From positions 3,100,001 through 3,164,000 of the forward strand of contig NZ_OZ244708.1 in NCBI RefSeq assembly GCF_965218915.1: a stretch of 64,000 bases of DNA, written 5' to 3'. This document shows, piece after piece, positions 18,253 to 27,511 of this stretch (its first letter is position 1; the number at the start of each line of letters is the position of its first letter). This stretch comes from Novosphingopyxis sp965218915 (lineage in GTDB: Bacteria; Pseudomonadota; Alphaproteobacteria; Sphingomonadales; Sphingomonadaceae). Under the pieces are notes generated by a model. The model did no database searches. It was given only the letters and a program-made list of their open reading frames with translations, and was not told the origin of the DNA. Both the position numbers and the translations under genes were made by a program.

Positions 18253-19458
18253 GTGAGCGAGACTGATCCTATGCCTCGCGTCGGCATGAAGCCGTTTTCA
18301 GGAATCAAGATACTCGATCTGACCCACGCGCTGGCCGGGCCCTTTGCGACCCAGCTGCTGGCCGACCTTGGCGCCGATGTGGTCAAACTGGAAAACCCGA
18401 ACCACCAGGATTTCTCTCGTTCGATCCCGCCGTTCGCAGGCGATCATAGCCATTATTTTCTAGCGATAAACCATGGCAAGCGCAGCATTGCCGCAGATCT
18501 TCGTACTGAAAACGGTAGGCGCTTGGCGTTCGAGCTTGCCGCAAAGGCCGATGTACTGATCGAGAATTTCCGTCCCGGCGCTGTAGATCGGATGGGACTG
18601 GGGCACGAGGCGGTGAGCGCGGTCAATCCCGCGTTGATCCACTGCTCTATCTCCGGCTTCGGTCAAGAGGGCGATGGATCGAAAAGACCAGCCTATGACA
18701 TCGTAATTCAGGCCATGTCGGGCTTTATGAGCGTAACCGGGGAACATGATGGCGCACCGCTACGCAGTGGCGTTTCGATCGGCGACATGGTCGCCGGACT
18801 ATACGCCGTGCAAGCGATATCGGCGGCGTTATATGAGCGGGAAAAGACCGGACAGGGCGCCGCTCTGGACGTCTCGATGTTCGACGCCTTGGCTAGCATG
18901 CTGTCCTATTATGTTACCCTTGCGCAAGTGTCCGGACGATCGCCTCAGCCAAACGGCTCGCGCCATGCCACGATCGTGCCGCTCGGCAGCTACCGCGCCA
19001 GCGACGGCTTCATCGTCGTAGCTGCTACGACGGACGCCTTCTGGCGTAATCTGACAAAAGCGATTGACCGCGAGGACCTGCTTTCCGACAGGCGGTTCGT
19101 CGATCTGGCCAGCCGGCAGGAACATCGAGAAGAACTGGCAAAGATACTGGAAGAGACATTCTTGCAGCGCTCCGTAGCGGACTGGACGGAGAGTCTCGAC
19201 AAACACGACGTACCCAATGGGCCGGTGCTCGACATCCTGTCGTTGATCGATAACCCGGTCGCCGTCGAACGCCAGTTGTTCCGACCCGTCGAAACAACCG
19301 TCGGCGATGTGATGGTCACCCGGTATCCGGTGATCGATCGATCGATCGGCCTGCCGGAAGAAAGGCGCGACACGGCACCTGCACTGGGTGAAAACCGTGC
19401 GGACGTCATCCGTGATTGGCTCGGCCGCGAGCCAGCGGTTGAAGAGGGCACGACGTGA
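18253..19458 (+). CDS. CaiB/BaiF (class III) CoA-transferase
   Basis: This 401-residue class III CoA-transferase begins with the conserved FSGIKILDLTHALAGPFAT segment and continues LLADLGADVVKLENP. The catalytic Asp is in the GVSIGDMVAGLYA segment, and the family motif GQGAALDVSMFDAL follows. It transfers CoA between carboxylic acids without ATP, activating a pathway acid. Translation begins at GTG 18253, 4 bp after the crotonase stop, and its stop overlaps the next gene's GTG. It works alongside the acyl-CoA synthetase, giving two ways to activate acids. Confidence 0.93.
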   Translation: MSETDPMPRVGMKPFSGIKILDLTHALAGPFATQLLADLGADVVKLENPNHQDFSRSIPPFAGDHSHYFLAINHGKRSIAADLRTENGRRLAFELAAKADVLIENFRPGAVDRMGLGHEAVSAVNPALIHCSISGFGQEGDGSKRPAYDIVIQAMSGFMSVTGEHDGAPLRSGVSIGDMVAGLYAVQAISAALYEREKTGQGAALDVSMFDALASMLSYYVTLAQVSGRSPQPNGSRHATIVPLGSYRASDGFIVVAATTDAFWRNLTKAIDREDLLSDRRFVDLASRQEHREELAKILEETFLQRSVADWTESLDKHDVPNGPVLDILSLIDNPVAVERQLFRPVETTVGDVMVTRYPVIDRSIGLPEERRDTAPALGENRADVIRDWLGREPAVEEGTT

Positions 19459-20939
19459 GCGAAAACATCTTTTCGACCTTCGCGAAGGCTGCTGCCCGAA
19501 ATCCTGAGCGAACGTTCCTCGAAGGTCTGGATTACGCCTTCCGCTATGGCGAGATGCTCGATTACTCTGCGCGCGTCGCGGGTGCGCTGCGTGAGGCCGG
19601 GCTGAAGCCGGGTGACCGGGTCGTCGTGCAGGTCGAGAAATCTCCCACTTGTGTATGGCTATACCTAGGCTGTCTTCGTGCCGGCATCGTCTTTGTACCG
19701 CTCAATACCGCTTATACACCGTCCGAAATGGCCTATTTCATTGAAGATGCAGAACCGGCGCTAATAATATGCACGGCAGCCGCTCTTAATACCCTGCAGA
19801 CACCAATACGAAGCTGGACGATCGAGGCGGACGAATCGGGCACCTTCGCGGAAGCTTGCGCAGCGGCGATTCAGGACGAAACCATTGCTCAGCGTATAGA
19901 CGGCGACGTCGCGGCGATTCTCTATACCTCCGGTACAACCGGACGTTCAAAGGGGGCCATGCTCACGCATGGCAATTTGTTCTCGAACGTCACCGCGCTG
20001 AACGAAATATGGCGCTGGCAGGACGACGACGTCCTTTTGCATACACTCCCCATCTTTCATGCACATGGGCTGTTCGTGGCGCTGCATTGCTCGCTTTTCC
20101 GCGCAACGACCGTATTATTCCGACCGAAGTTCAAAGCCGAGCAAGTTCTTGCCGATTTGCCGAAGGCAACCGTCTTCATGGGCGTGCCGACTTTTTACGT
20201 ACGCCTGCTCAAACTCGATGGGTTCGACCGCGATCTCACGCGCCATATGCGGCTTTTCATATCCGGTTCTGCACCTCTGAACGAGCCGGTTTTCGAAGCC
20301 TTTGAGGCGCGAAGCGGTCAGCGCATACTCGAACGGTACGGAATGACGGAAGCGTTGATGATCACCTCCAACCCTTATGAAGGCGAGCGGGTGGCCGGAA
20401 CCGTTGGCATGCCGCTTCCCGGCGTTTCCGCGCGGATCGAAGAAGCCGCCGGCGACGGACCGGGCGTTCTGGAAATCGCCGGCCCCAACATATTCGCTTC
20501 CTACTGGCGTAATCCGGAAAAAACGGCCGAGGCGTTCACCGCTGACGGATGGTTCCGCACTGGCGACATTGCCGAGATCGATTCCGACGGACGCATCCGG
20601 CTGATCGGACGGTCCAGCGATCTCATCATCACCGGTGGCTATAACGTATACCCCAAAGAGATAGAAATCTTGATCGACGATGTGCCGGGCGTCGAGGAGT
20701 CGGCGGTCATCGGCGTCCCGCACCCCGATTTCGGGGAAGCGGTCCTAGCCGTCGTCGTGGCGCGCGGCGAGGATCCGGAACTGACGGACGCAATCTTTCA
20801 GGCTCTCCGTCCCGAACTTGCCGCGTTCAAGCTGCCCAAACATATCGTGATCGTTCGCGAATTGCCCCGGAACGCTCTCGGCAAAATAGAAAAAGCGGCG
20901 TTGCGTCGCCATAACGTTAACGCTTTCACGGTAGCATAA
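19455..20939 (+). CDS. AMP-forming acyl-CoA synthetase
   Basis: This 494-residue ANL-family ligase has the P-loop ILYTSGTTGRSKGAMLTHGN, the motif ERYGMTEAL and the hinge region WFRTGDIAEIDSDGRIRLIG. GGYNVYPKEIE and the terminal catalytic Lys in PRNALGKIEK are also present. It adenylates a carboxylate and forms the CoA thioester. The length and GGYNVYP motif resemble the malonyl-CoA synthetase (MatB)-like branch, so a short, possibly dicarboxylic or branched acid is possible, but the substrate is not proven. Its GTG start overlaps the CoA-transferase stop (GTGA). Confidence 0.92.
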   Translation: MSENIFSTFAKAAARNPERTFLEGLDYAFRYGEMLDYSARVAGALREAGLKPGDRVVVQVEKSPTCVWLYLGCLRAGIVFVPLNTAYTPSEMAYFIEDAEPALIICTAAALNTLQTPIRSWTIEADESGTFAEACAAAIQDETIAQRIDGDVAAILYTSGTTGRSKGAMLTHGNLFSNVTALNEIWRWQDDDVLLHTLPIFHAHGLFVALHCSLFRATTVLFRPKFKAEQVLADLPKATVFMGVPTFYVRLLKLDGFDRDLTRHMRLFISGSAPLNEPVFEAFEARSGQRILERYGMTEALMITSNPYEGERVAGTVGMPLPGVSARIEEAAGDGPGVLEIAGPNIFASYWRNPEKTAEAFTADGWFRTGDIAEIDSDGRIRLIGRSSDLIITGGYNVYPKEIEILIDDVPGVEESAVIGVPHPDFGEAVLAVVVARGEDPELTDAIFQALRPELAAFKLPKHIVIVRELPRNALGKIEKAALRRHNVNAFTVA

Positions 20940-20941
20940 GC

Positions 20942-22267
20942 GTGGCGAGCATCGCTCCTCTTTCGACAAATCCTGCCGATAAGGCTACACCGCGTTACGC
21001 TTGGTACGTCGTCTCCGCGCTGCTCGTCGTCTCGATCCTCGGCTATCTCGACCGGCTAATCCTCAGCTTCCTCATTGAGCCGATCAAAGCAGAGCTGGGC
21101 CTTACCGATACCCAAATCGGACTTGTCACCGGCTTGGCATTCGCCCTGCTGTACGTCGTCGCCGGAATTCCGATCGGTCGGCTCATGGACACTCGTAATC
21201 GTGTTTGGGTGCTGTCCTTTTGCGTACTCATATGGTCAGTGGCTACTGCCGCCAGTGGGCTTGCGGGAGGATTCATCTCGCTATTCCTGGCGCGCGTCTT
21301 CGTCGGTGCGGGAGAGGCAGCCGTGAGTCCCGCGGCGGTTTCGCTGATCGGCGATTATTTCCCGCCTAACAAGGTTCAGCGCCCGCTCGGCATATTTACC
21401 GTGGGCCTGTATGCAGGCGGCGGCCTAGCGCTGATCCTTGGTGGCCAATTGATCGCGTTTCTTACCGGGCTCGACGGCACGAGGATTCCCGGTCTCGGCG
21501 TATTCTCGGCATGGCGCACGACCTATTTCATTCTTGCCCTACCCGGCATCTTCATTGTCGCCCTGCTCCTATTGTCGGTTCGCGATCCGAGACGTCGGCA
21601 CCTCGCCGCTTCGAAAAAGGCAGAGCACACCGATGCGTTCGCTTTCTTTAAGGCGCATCGTCGCCTTTTCTGCCTGGTGCTTGCCTCGGTGATCATGTGG
21701 GGCTTTAACGGCTACGGGCTGCTTAACTGGTATCCCGCGATGCTGATGCGTTCCTATGGCATGACGACCCAGGAAGTCGCATGGAGCTTCGGGCCGGCTT
21801 TTCTACTGGGCGGCGTTCTAGGGGCGATGAGCCTGTCATTTTGGACCCGGCTCCTGCTGTCTCGCGGGCGAAACGATGCGGTATTCCTGGTCGCGACGGC
21901 GAGCATGGCCTTGATGACGCTGTCATCGACCGCCGGCCCACTTATGCCGACTGCAACCGGCGTGATCGTCCTATCGTTCGTCAACTTGTACGGATCTTCG
22001 CTCACGGTCGCTTCCGCTTATGCGATCATCGCCACCGTTACGCCGGGCACACTGCGCGGACTTTATACCGGCGTCTACATGTCCGTCATGAACATTACCG
22101 GTGGCGCATTCGGCGCAGTGATCGTGGGAGTGCTGGCCGATTATGTAGTGGGTACGGAAAGGCTCAACCTGGCGCTGGTCATCGTCGCGCTGGCATTCGG
22201 CCCCGTTTCGTCTCTGCTGATGTTCCTGGCGGCGCGAGCATATCGCCGCGCGCCGCCAACCGTCTAG
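20942..22267 (+). CDS. Major facilitator superfamily transporter
   Basis: This 441-residue inner-membrane transporter has about 12 hydrophobic segments. The MFS loop-2/3 signature is GRLMDTRNRVWVLSFC, and LDRLILSFLIEPIKAELGLTD precedes it. This N-terminal pattern is common in sphingomonad aromatic-acid/sugar-acid-like MFS carriers (spinster-like group). It probably imports the pathway substrate after passage through the outer-membrane receptor at 34040. The start is GTG, 2 bp after the acyl-CoA synthetase stop. Confidence 0.9.
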   Translation: MASIAPLSTNPADKATPRYAWYVVSALLVVSILGYLDRLILSFLIEPIKAELGLTDTQIGLVTGLAFALLYVVAGIPIGRLMDTRNRVWVLSFCVLIWSVATAASGLAGGFISLFLARVFVGAGEAAVSPAAVSLIGDYFPPNKVQRPLGIFTVGLYAGGGLALILGGQLIAFLTGLDGTRIPGLGVFSAWRTTYFILALPGIFIVALLLLSVRDPRRRHLAASKKAEHTDAFAFFKAHRRLFCLVLASVIMWGFNGYGLLNWYPAMLMRSYGMTTQEVAWSFGPAFLLGGVLGAMSLSFWTRLLLSRGRNDAVFLVATASMALMTLSSTAGPLMPTATGVIVLSFVNLYGSSLTVASAYAIIATVTPGTLRGLYTGVYMSVMNITGGAFGAVIVGVLADYVVGTERLNLALVIVALAFGPVSSLLMFLAARAYRRAPPTV

Positions 22268-22279
22268 AAGGAGGAAACA

Positions 22280-22474
22280 ATGCGTATTGTGGTGGATACA
22301 AAACGCTGCATCGGCGCGGCGGCCTGCGTGATGGCGGCAGACCAGATTTTCGACATCGACGATGAGGAAGGCGTGGTCAAGCTCATCCGCCAACCGCGAC
22401 CGGACGAAGCCGAACAGGTCCGCGCCGCAGCCACCGCTTGCCCGACGGGCGCGATTGAAATCGTCGAAGAATAA
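22280..22474 (+). CDS. Ferredoxin, single-cluster 3Fe-4S type
   Basis: This 64-residue ferredoxin has Cys10 and Cys16 (CIGAAAC) and Cys54 followed by Pro (ACPTGAI), with Ala13 in the missing-cysteine position. It is paralogous to the ferredoxin at 12327 but differs in that position (Ala instead of Asn), which may tune redox potential or partner choice. AAGGAGG lies upstream of the ATG. It lies 33 bp before the P450 it presumably serves. Confidence 0.92.
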   Translation: MRIVVDTKRCIGAAACVMAADQIFDIDDEEGVVKLIRQPRPDEAEQVRAAATACPTGAIEIVEE

Positions 22475-22507
22475 GGCGCGGATCGACCGCACAGGGAGAT
22501 TGAATAG

Positions 22508-23686
22508 ATGGATATCGATCTTTTCGGACCGGAAACGGTGCAGAATCCGTGGCCAGCCGTCGATCGCGTGATCGCGGAGGGGCCCGTCGTCCGGAATGAC
22601 CGGGTCGGCGTGTGGATGATCAGCAGCGACCGACTGTGTCGCAAGATTTTCCTCAATACCGAGCGCTTCACGCTGGAAGGCGCGATCGGCACAACAATCT
22701 TCGGGGCGGAAGCCTTCATAACGATCGACGACAAGAAGCGTCACGATGCACTGCGCGGCATATGGGCGGTCGCGTTTCAACGCGCTTCCCTAGAGGCCAT
22801 GCGACCGGTGATCGCGGAGATCACCGACCGGATGCTCGATGCCGTCGAAGAACCGCTAAAGGACGGAGAGACAATCGATGCGGAGCATATGCTCTGCCGG
22901 GACCTGCCAGCCTATGTCATCGCGCACATGCTCGGCGTTCCGCCGGAGATGCGCCCGAGCATTGTCCAGTGGAGTGACGAGATCGGTCACGCCGTCGGCC
23001 TGCCGAATAATACGCCGCACGACGATCCGGTCTGGGTTGCGGCTAAGGAGGCCAAGCAACAACTCGCCGACTATATGCTCTCGCAAATAGAGGATCGCTA
23101 CCGCAATCCGGGCGACGACCTCATCAGCCAGATCGTCCATTCCGAAATTGGCAAAACATTATCCAACGAGGCCCTGATAGCGAACAGTCGCCAGCTGCTC
23201 TTCGCCGGGAACGAAACGACGGCGAAATGGCTTGGTCACAGCCTGGTGACATTGGCGAAGTTTCCAGAGGTACGCGACGAGATTGCACGGGACCGAAGCC
23301 TGATCCCGCAGGCGCTCGAAGAAATCATGCGCTGGGAACCGGTCAATATGAGCCTGCCGCGCCTAGTACGCGGCGGCGATATCGAACTGGCAGACGTTAC
23401 CATCCCCGACAACGCGGAATTGATGGTACTGGTCGGTGCCGCGGGTCGCGATCCCGCCCGGTACGACGACCCCGCGACATTCGATATCCATCGCGAATAC
23501 AAGGCTCATATGGGTTTCGGTTTCGGAATGCACAGCTGTCTGGGCGTAACCTTGGCGCGACTGGAAGCCGATGTGGTGATGAATCATGTGCTCGATCGCA
23601 TCCCGAATTTCGCGATTACAGGCCCAGTGGAATATGGCGCTTTTGCATTTCGCGGACCGACCGCGATCCCAATGGCGCTGCAATGA
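22508..23686 (+). CDS. Cytochrome P450 monooxygenase (third in cluster)
   Basis: This 392-residue P450 has haem Cys344 (GFGFGMHSCLG), ExxR Glu272/Arg275 (EEIMR) and a canonical I-helix AGNETT (233-238). All catalytic elements are intact. It is paired with the ferredoxin just upstream and shares an ATGA overlap with the cyclase downstream. It lacks its own reductase gene, so the reductase at 11106 may serve it. The substrate is unknown. Confidence 0.93.
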   Translation: MDIDLFGPETVQNPWPAVDRVIAEGPVVRNDRVGVWMISSDRLCRKIFLNTERFTLEGAIGTTIFGAEAFITIDDKKRHDALRGIWAVAFQRASLEAMRPVIAEITDRMLDAVEEPLKDGETIDAEHMLCRDLPAYVIAHMLGVPPEMRPSIVQWSDEIGHAVGLPNNTPHDDPVWVAAKEAKQQLADYMLSQIEDRYRNPGDDLISQIVHSEIGKTLSNEALIANSRQLLFAGNETTAKWLGHSLVTLAKFPEVRDEIARDRSLIPQALEEIMRWEPVNMSLPRLVRGGDIELADVTIPDNAELMVLVGAAGRDPARYDDPATFDIHREYKAHMGFGFGMHSCLGVTLARLEADVVMNHVLDRIPNFAITGPVEYGAFAFRGPTAIPMALQ

Positions 23687-24606
23687 GCGATTTTCGCACT
23701 GTGGGATCCGAACTCAGCAACGCCGGGCGGTGGGGCGCCGACGATCGTATCGGTACGTTAAATCACATCACACCGGCCCGGCGTGCGGCGGCGGCGGCTT
23801 TGGTGCTTACCGGCCGAGTGTTCGATCTGGCTATCGATATCGGGCGGCCTGGAATCCAGCGCGCCGGCGGCGTGCGATCCAATCCAGTCCATCTGATGCG
23901 GCTGACCCCGCTCGACCGCATCGACCCACTCCACAATACCTGTATTGCTGACGACCATATTTCGATGCCGTTGCAATCTGTGACGCAATGGGACGGGTTG
24001 GGACATGTCGGATATGACGACATGCTCTACAATAATATTCCGGCGAGTTCGATCACGACGCTCGATGGATCGCGCGAATTGTCGATCCATCAGATCGTCG
24101 CCGCCGGTGTCGCCGGGCGGGGCGTATTGCTGGACATCGCGCGGCATTGCGGAGTCGATCGGATGGAAGCCGGCGATATCATTACGCCGCAAATGCTGGA
24201 AAAAGCGGAGCAAAACCAAGGGGTCTCGGTGGGTGCCGGCGACATCCTGCTGCTGCGCACCGGCTGGATCCGACATTTTACGGTCGATGGCGATGCCGAA
24301 GCCTATTGGCGCGGTGAGCCGGGGATCGGGCTGGATGTGGCGCGGTGGCTATACGAACGCGATGTCGCCGCGATCGCCTGCGACAATTGGGCGGTGGAAT
24401 CCAGCCCGGTCGATCGTAGTGGTGGTCTGCCTGTCCATCCGGTTCTCATCCGCGATATGGGCATGACGCTCGGCGAGATTTTCCTGCTTGAGGAACTCGC
24501 CACCGATTGCGCGGCGGACGGCGTGTGGGAATTCCTGTTCGTCGCGCCACCCCTGAAAGTGGTTGGCGGCGTCGGCTCCCCGATTACACCGCTCGCGATC
24601 AAGTAG
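23683..24606 (+). CDS. Cyclase/kynurenine-formamidase-like hydrolase
   Basis: This 307-residue protein belongs to the metal-dependent cyclase family (PF04199 type), with N-terminal GRWGADDRIGTLNHITPA, the metal/active region SVTQWDGLGHVGYDD and CDNWAVESSP near the end. Members hydrolyse amide or lactone-like bonds. The frame is open far upstream, but the ATG at 23683 overlaps the P450 stop by 4 bp and begins at the conserved N-terminus, so it is chosen. In this operon it may hydrolyse a lactone or ring product; that role is inference. Confidence 0.85.
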   Translation: MSDFRTVGSELSNAGRWGADDRIGTLNHITPARRAAAAALVLTGRVFDLAIDIGRPGIQRAGGVRSNPVHLMRLTPLDRIDPLHNTCIADDHISMPLQSVTQWDGLGHVGYDDMLYNNIPASSITTLDGSRELSIHQIVAAGVAGRGVLLDIARHCGVDRMEAGDIITPQMLEKAEQNQGVSVGAGDILLLRTGWIRHFTVDGDAEAYWRGEPGIGLDVARWLYERDVAAIACDNWAVESSPVDRSGGLPVHPVLIRDMGMTLGEIFLLEELATDCAADGVWEFLFVAPPLKVVGGVGSPITPLAIK

Positions 24607-24607
24607 G

Positions 24608-25804
24608 ATGAGCGCCTTCTCGCTTGGGTTGCGGCGAGAGCCAATCGGAGTCGATGGTTATCGCCGTCGTGCGCGATCCGCCTTGCCGGCAATGGCATGG
24701 GCATATCTTGACGGGGGCGCCGAGGATCATGTGACGCTCGACGCGAATATCGCGTCGTTCCGTCGCTGGCGCCTGCGACAACGCGCGTTGGCCGGCGTGA
24801 CGCAACCCAATTTGTCGACACGCATCGCCGGAACGAAGGTCGCATTACCCGTGGCGCTGGCGCCGGTCGGACTGACGGGATTTCTGCGATGGAACGGCGA
24901 TGTTGCTGCAGCGCGGGCGGCTGAGCGTGCGGGAACGCGACTGATCCTCAGCACCGGGTCGTCATGGTCGCTTGAGGAAGTGGCCGATGCGACCGAGTAT
25001 AACCACTGGTTTCAACTGTACCCTTACGGGAACAAGGCCAAGGTTACCGCGCTGCTGGATCGCGCGACCGCTGCTGGATATGATGCGCTTTTCGTGACGG
25101 TGGACGTACAAGCGCGCGGCAACCGTGAAAGTGAGCGGGCGACTGGCATGGGGGTGCCGTTGCGCCTGACGCCGCGAGCGGCGATTGATTTTGCCCGTCA
25201 TCCGCGATGGACCTGGAATTTGTGGCGTCACGGCCGAGCGGCAGCGATACATTACAAGGAAATCGGGTCGAGCGGCGTGGCTGCCGCTGCGCAGTCCGTC
25301 CGTACGCAGGACCGCTACATGCAAAGCGATCTGAACTGGGACGACTTGGCGGCCATGCGGGAACATTGGCGCGGTCGGCTGTACGTCAAAGGCGTGCTCG
25401 ACGCCGATGACGCGGTGCGATGTATCGATACCATCGGTGCCGACGGCGTGGTCGTTTCCAACCATGGAGGCCGCCAGCTCGATCGGGCGGCCGCGACGAT
25501 TGATGCGCTTCCTGCGATTGTCGATGCGGTTGGCGGGCGCGGCGCAGTCTATCTGGATGGCGGCATTCGTCGGGGCAACGATGTCGTAACCGCACTGGCA
25601 CTCGGAGCGGACGGTGTGATGATCGGACGTGCTTATGCTTATGGTCTCGCAGTCGATGGCGAGCGCGGCGTGAATAAGATACTCGCCGGCTTTGCAGACG
25701 ACATTCGCCGTACCCTGACCCTAATGGGTTGTCCCGGCGTCAGCGCGCTGGACCGAAGCTGGATCATGCCTGCTCCCCCTTCCCCCGACATCTCCGGAGA
25801 GTGA
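24608..25804 (+). CDS. FMN-dependent 2-hydroxyacid oxidase/dehydrogenase (L-lactate oxidase family)
   Basis: This 398-residue TIM-barrel flavoenzyme has the active-site motif VSNHGGRQLDRA, including the His and Arg that bind the 2-hydroxyacid. VYLDGGIRRGNDVVTALALGA binds the FMN phosphate. The N-terminal part has the family segment AWAYLDGGAEDHVTL. It oxidises an L-2-hydroxyacid to the 2-keto acid. The start at 24608 follows the cyclase stop by 1 bp. Together with the GlcD-type enzymes at 9727 and 28325 it gives the cluster enzymes for both stereoisomers of a 2-hydroxyacid. Confidence 0.9.
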   Translation: MSAFSLGLRREPIGVDGYRRRARSALPAMAWAYLDGGAEDHVTLDANIASFRRWRLRQRALAGVTQPNLSTRIAGTKVALPVALAPVGLTGFLRWNGDVAAARAAERAGTRLILSTGSSWSLEEVADATEYNHWFQLYPYGNKAKVTALLDRATAAGYDALFVTVDVQARGNRESERATGMGVPLRLTPRAAIDFARHPRWTWNLWRHGRAAAIHYKEIGSSGVAAAAQSVRTQDRYMQSDLNWDDLAAMREHWRGRLYVKGVLDADDAVRCIDTIGADGVVVSNHGGRQLDRAAATIDALPAIVDAVGGRGAVYLDGGIRRGNDVVTALALGADGVMIGRAYAYGLAVDGERGVNKILAGFADDIRRTLTLMGCPGVSALDRSWIMPAPPSPDISGE

Positions 25805-25808
25805 TTTC

Positions 25809-26558
25809 ATGCCCCACCCGAATTTCGTCGCTGCAGGTCCCGCGAAGCCCCGGTTCGGCGGCTGGGTTACGTTCGAGAGTTTTGCGCTGGTCGAGCAGCT
25901 CGCCAGCCTGCCGTTCGATTATCTCGGGCTCGATACCCAACATGGAATGCTCGACGTGCCGACCGTGGCGCGATTGCTTTACGCTGTGCCGATCGATGGC
26001 CTGCCCACGATCGTCCGCGTACCTGCCAATGACGCCGCACAAATCGGAAAGATTCTCGACTGCGGCGCTGATGGGGTGATCGTACCGATGGTCAATACCG
26101 GCGAAGAAGCGGCCGCAGCGGTAGCAGCGTGCCGCTATGCGCCGGACGGCATCCGCAGCTTTGGGCCCGTTCGTCGTCATATGGGTCGTGATCCGGCGGT
26201 TCTACAGGAACGTGTCGCGTGTTTTGTCATGGTCGAAACTGTCGAGGCCATGCGCAACATTGAGGAGATCGTTCGAACGCCCGGTTTGACTGGCATCTAT
26301 CTGGGGCCGGCGGACCTTTCAGTCAGCATGGAACTTCCACCGGTCAAAAGTCCGACCGACCCTGCGCTTCGAGAAGCGCAGCGCACCGTTGCGAAAGCCT
26401 GCGCTCGAGCCGGTATCGTCGCCGGTGGCCATGGCCTTTCCGCCGCGCATGTGGCGGAAATGAAAGAAGATGGCTTCGGCCTGATCAGCCTGTCCGGCGA
26501 CAAGGGCTATCTTCTAGCCGGGGCCACCGCTCTGCTCGATCAGTGTCGTGACGGCTGA
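25809..26558 (+). CDS. HpcH/HpaI-family aldolase
   Basis: This 249-residue TIM-barrel aldolase has FDYLGLDTQHGMLD, where the His is the usual base, the metal-site MVETVEAMRNIEEIV and the GIYLGPADLSVSM segment. Class II enzymes of this family cleave 4-hydroxy-2-oxoacids to pyruvate or glyoxylate plus an aldehyde. It is the last gene of the plus-strand operon, 4 bp after the FMN oxidase gene, which could supply its 2-oxoacid substrate. The next gene is convergent and its stop codon is directly adjacent. Confidence 0.9.
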   Translation: MPHPNFVAAGPAKPRFGGWVTFESFALVEQLASLPFDYLGLDTQHGMLDVPTVARLLYAVPIDGLPTIVRVPANDAAQIGKILDCGADGVIVPMVNTGEEAAAAVAACRYAPDGIRSFGPVRRHMGRDPAVLQERVACFVMVETVEAMRNIEEIVRTPGLTGIYLGPADLSVSMELPPVKSPTDPALREAQRTVAKACARAGIVAGGHGLSAAHVAEMKEDGFGLISLSGDKGYLLAGATALLDQCRDG

Positions 26559-27365
26559 TCAATATCCCTTGAACTGGGGCTTGCGTTTTTCAGCAAAAGC
26601 CTGCGCGGCCTCCTTATGATCTTCGGTGAACAGCGTCGCGAGTTCATAGCCGAGACCTGCATCCAGCACCAGATTAAGCTGCTGACGAATCTGCTTGTTG
26701 ATCGCAAGTTTTGTCCAGCGAACCGCCCATTTCGGGTGGCGTAGCATCCTGCCGGCCATCGCACGCGCCTCATCGATCACCTGATCGGCTGGCACCGCGG
26801 CATTGCCCAGGCCACTCGCCACTGCTTCCGCTCCGGTGATCAATTTACCCGTCATAAGGAATTCCTTTGCGCGCTGCGGTCCGACCATCAACGGCCAGAC
26901 CACTGCGCCGCCGTCCCCGGCGACCAATCCCGCAACAACATGAGTATCGCCGATCCGGGCATCTTCGGCGATAATCATCGCGTCGCATAACAGCGCGATC
27001 GTCGCCCCCAGCCCCGTCACGTCGCCATTGACCGCAGCAATCACCGGCTGCTGCAGGTCGAGGATGCCGTGCATAATCCGGCGATTGCCGGCGGGAATTG
27101 AAAGTGCGTGATGCAACCCTTCTTCAGTCCCTGCGCGGTCGCGCATTTTCTTGATGTCGCCGCCCGATGAAAAGGCGCGTCCTGCGCCAGTGACGATGAC
27201 TGCATCGACATCGGGGTCCGCATCGATGACCGCCCATATCCGTTCAAGTTCCTTGTGAACGTCGACATTAATCGCATTTAACGCCTCCGGCCGGTTGATC
27301 GTCACCGTGGCGATACGTTCGTCGATTGCGATCCGCAGATGCTCGAAAGATTTATAACGGCTCAT
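26559..27365 (-). CDS. Crotonase-family protein lacking both hydratase glutamates
   Basis: This 268-residue crotonase-fold protein keeps the oxyanion-hole segments (AFSSGGDIKKM, NGDVTGLGATIALLCD). Both catalytic Glu positions of enoyl-CoA hydratase are lost: GLGAT at the first and IGDTHVVAGLVAGDGG at the second. It ends in KRKPQFKGY, close to the C-terminus of the crotonase at 4258 (KRAPQFKGR), so the two are paralogues. The reaction could be isomerisation, C-C cleavage or another CoA-ester chemistry. It is transcribed alone from the promoter carrying the palindrome at 27427. Confidence 0.85.
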   Translation of the reverse strand: MSRYKSFEHLRIAIDERIATVTINRPEALNAINVDVHKELERIWAVIDADPDVDAVIVTGAGRAFSSGGDIKKMRDRAGTEEGLHHALSIPAGNRRIMHGILDLQQPVIAAVNGDVTGLGATIALLCDAMIIAEDARIGDTHVVAGLVAGDGGAVVWPLMVGPQRAKEFLMTGKLITGAEAVASGLGNAAVPADQVIDEARAMAGRMLRHPKWAVRWTKLAINKQIRQQLNLVLDAGLGYELATLFTEDHKEAAQAFAEKRKPQFKGY

Positions 27366-27426
27366 ACGGAAAGCTCCTGTTGAAATTCGGCTTGGTCGAA
27401 GGACGATTATCGCGAGCGTAAGAAAC

Positions 27427-27442
27427 TTGACATATCAGTCAA
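27427..27442. promoter_or_regulatory. Palindromic operator copy 3 (TTGAC-ATATCA-GTCAA)
   Basis: This 16-bp imperfect palindrome has 5-bp arms TTGAC/GTCAA and the same centre-to-centre spacing as the other copies. It lies 61 bp upstream of the crotonase gene starting at 27365, in the gap following the SRPBCC gene. It is probably the same operator with one weaker outer position. Confidence 0.72.
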
Positions 27443-27511
27443 ATTATTTCCGCAAAGGAGCAATTGTCGGGCAGGGAAGCGCGATATTTCCGAACGGTAT
27501 TTGCGCGCTCG

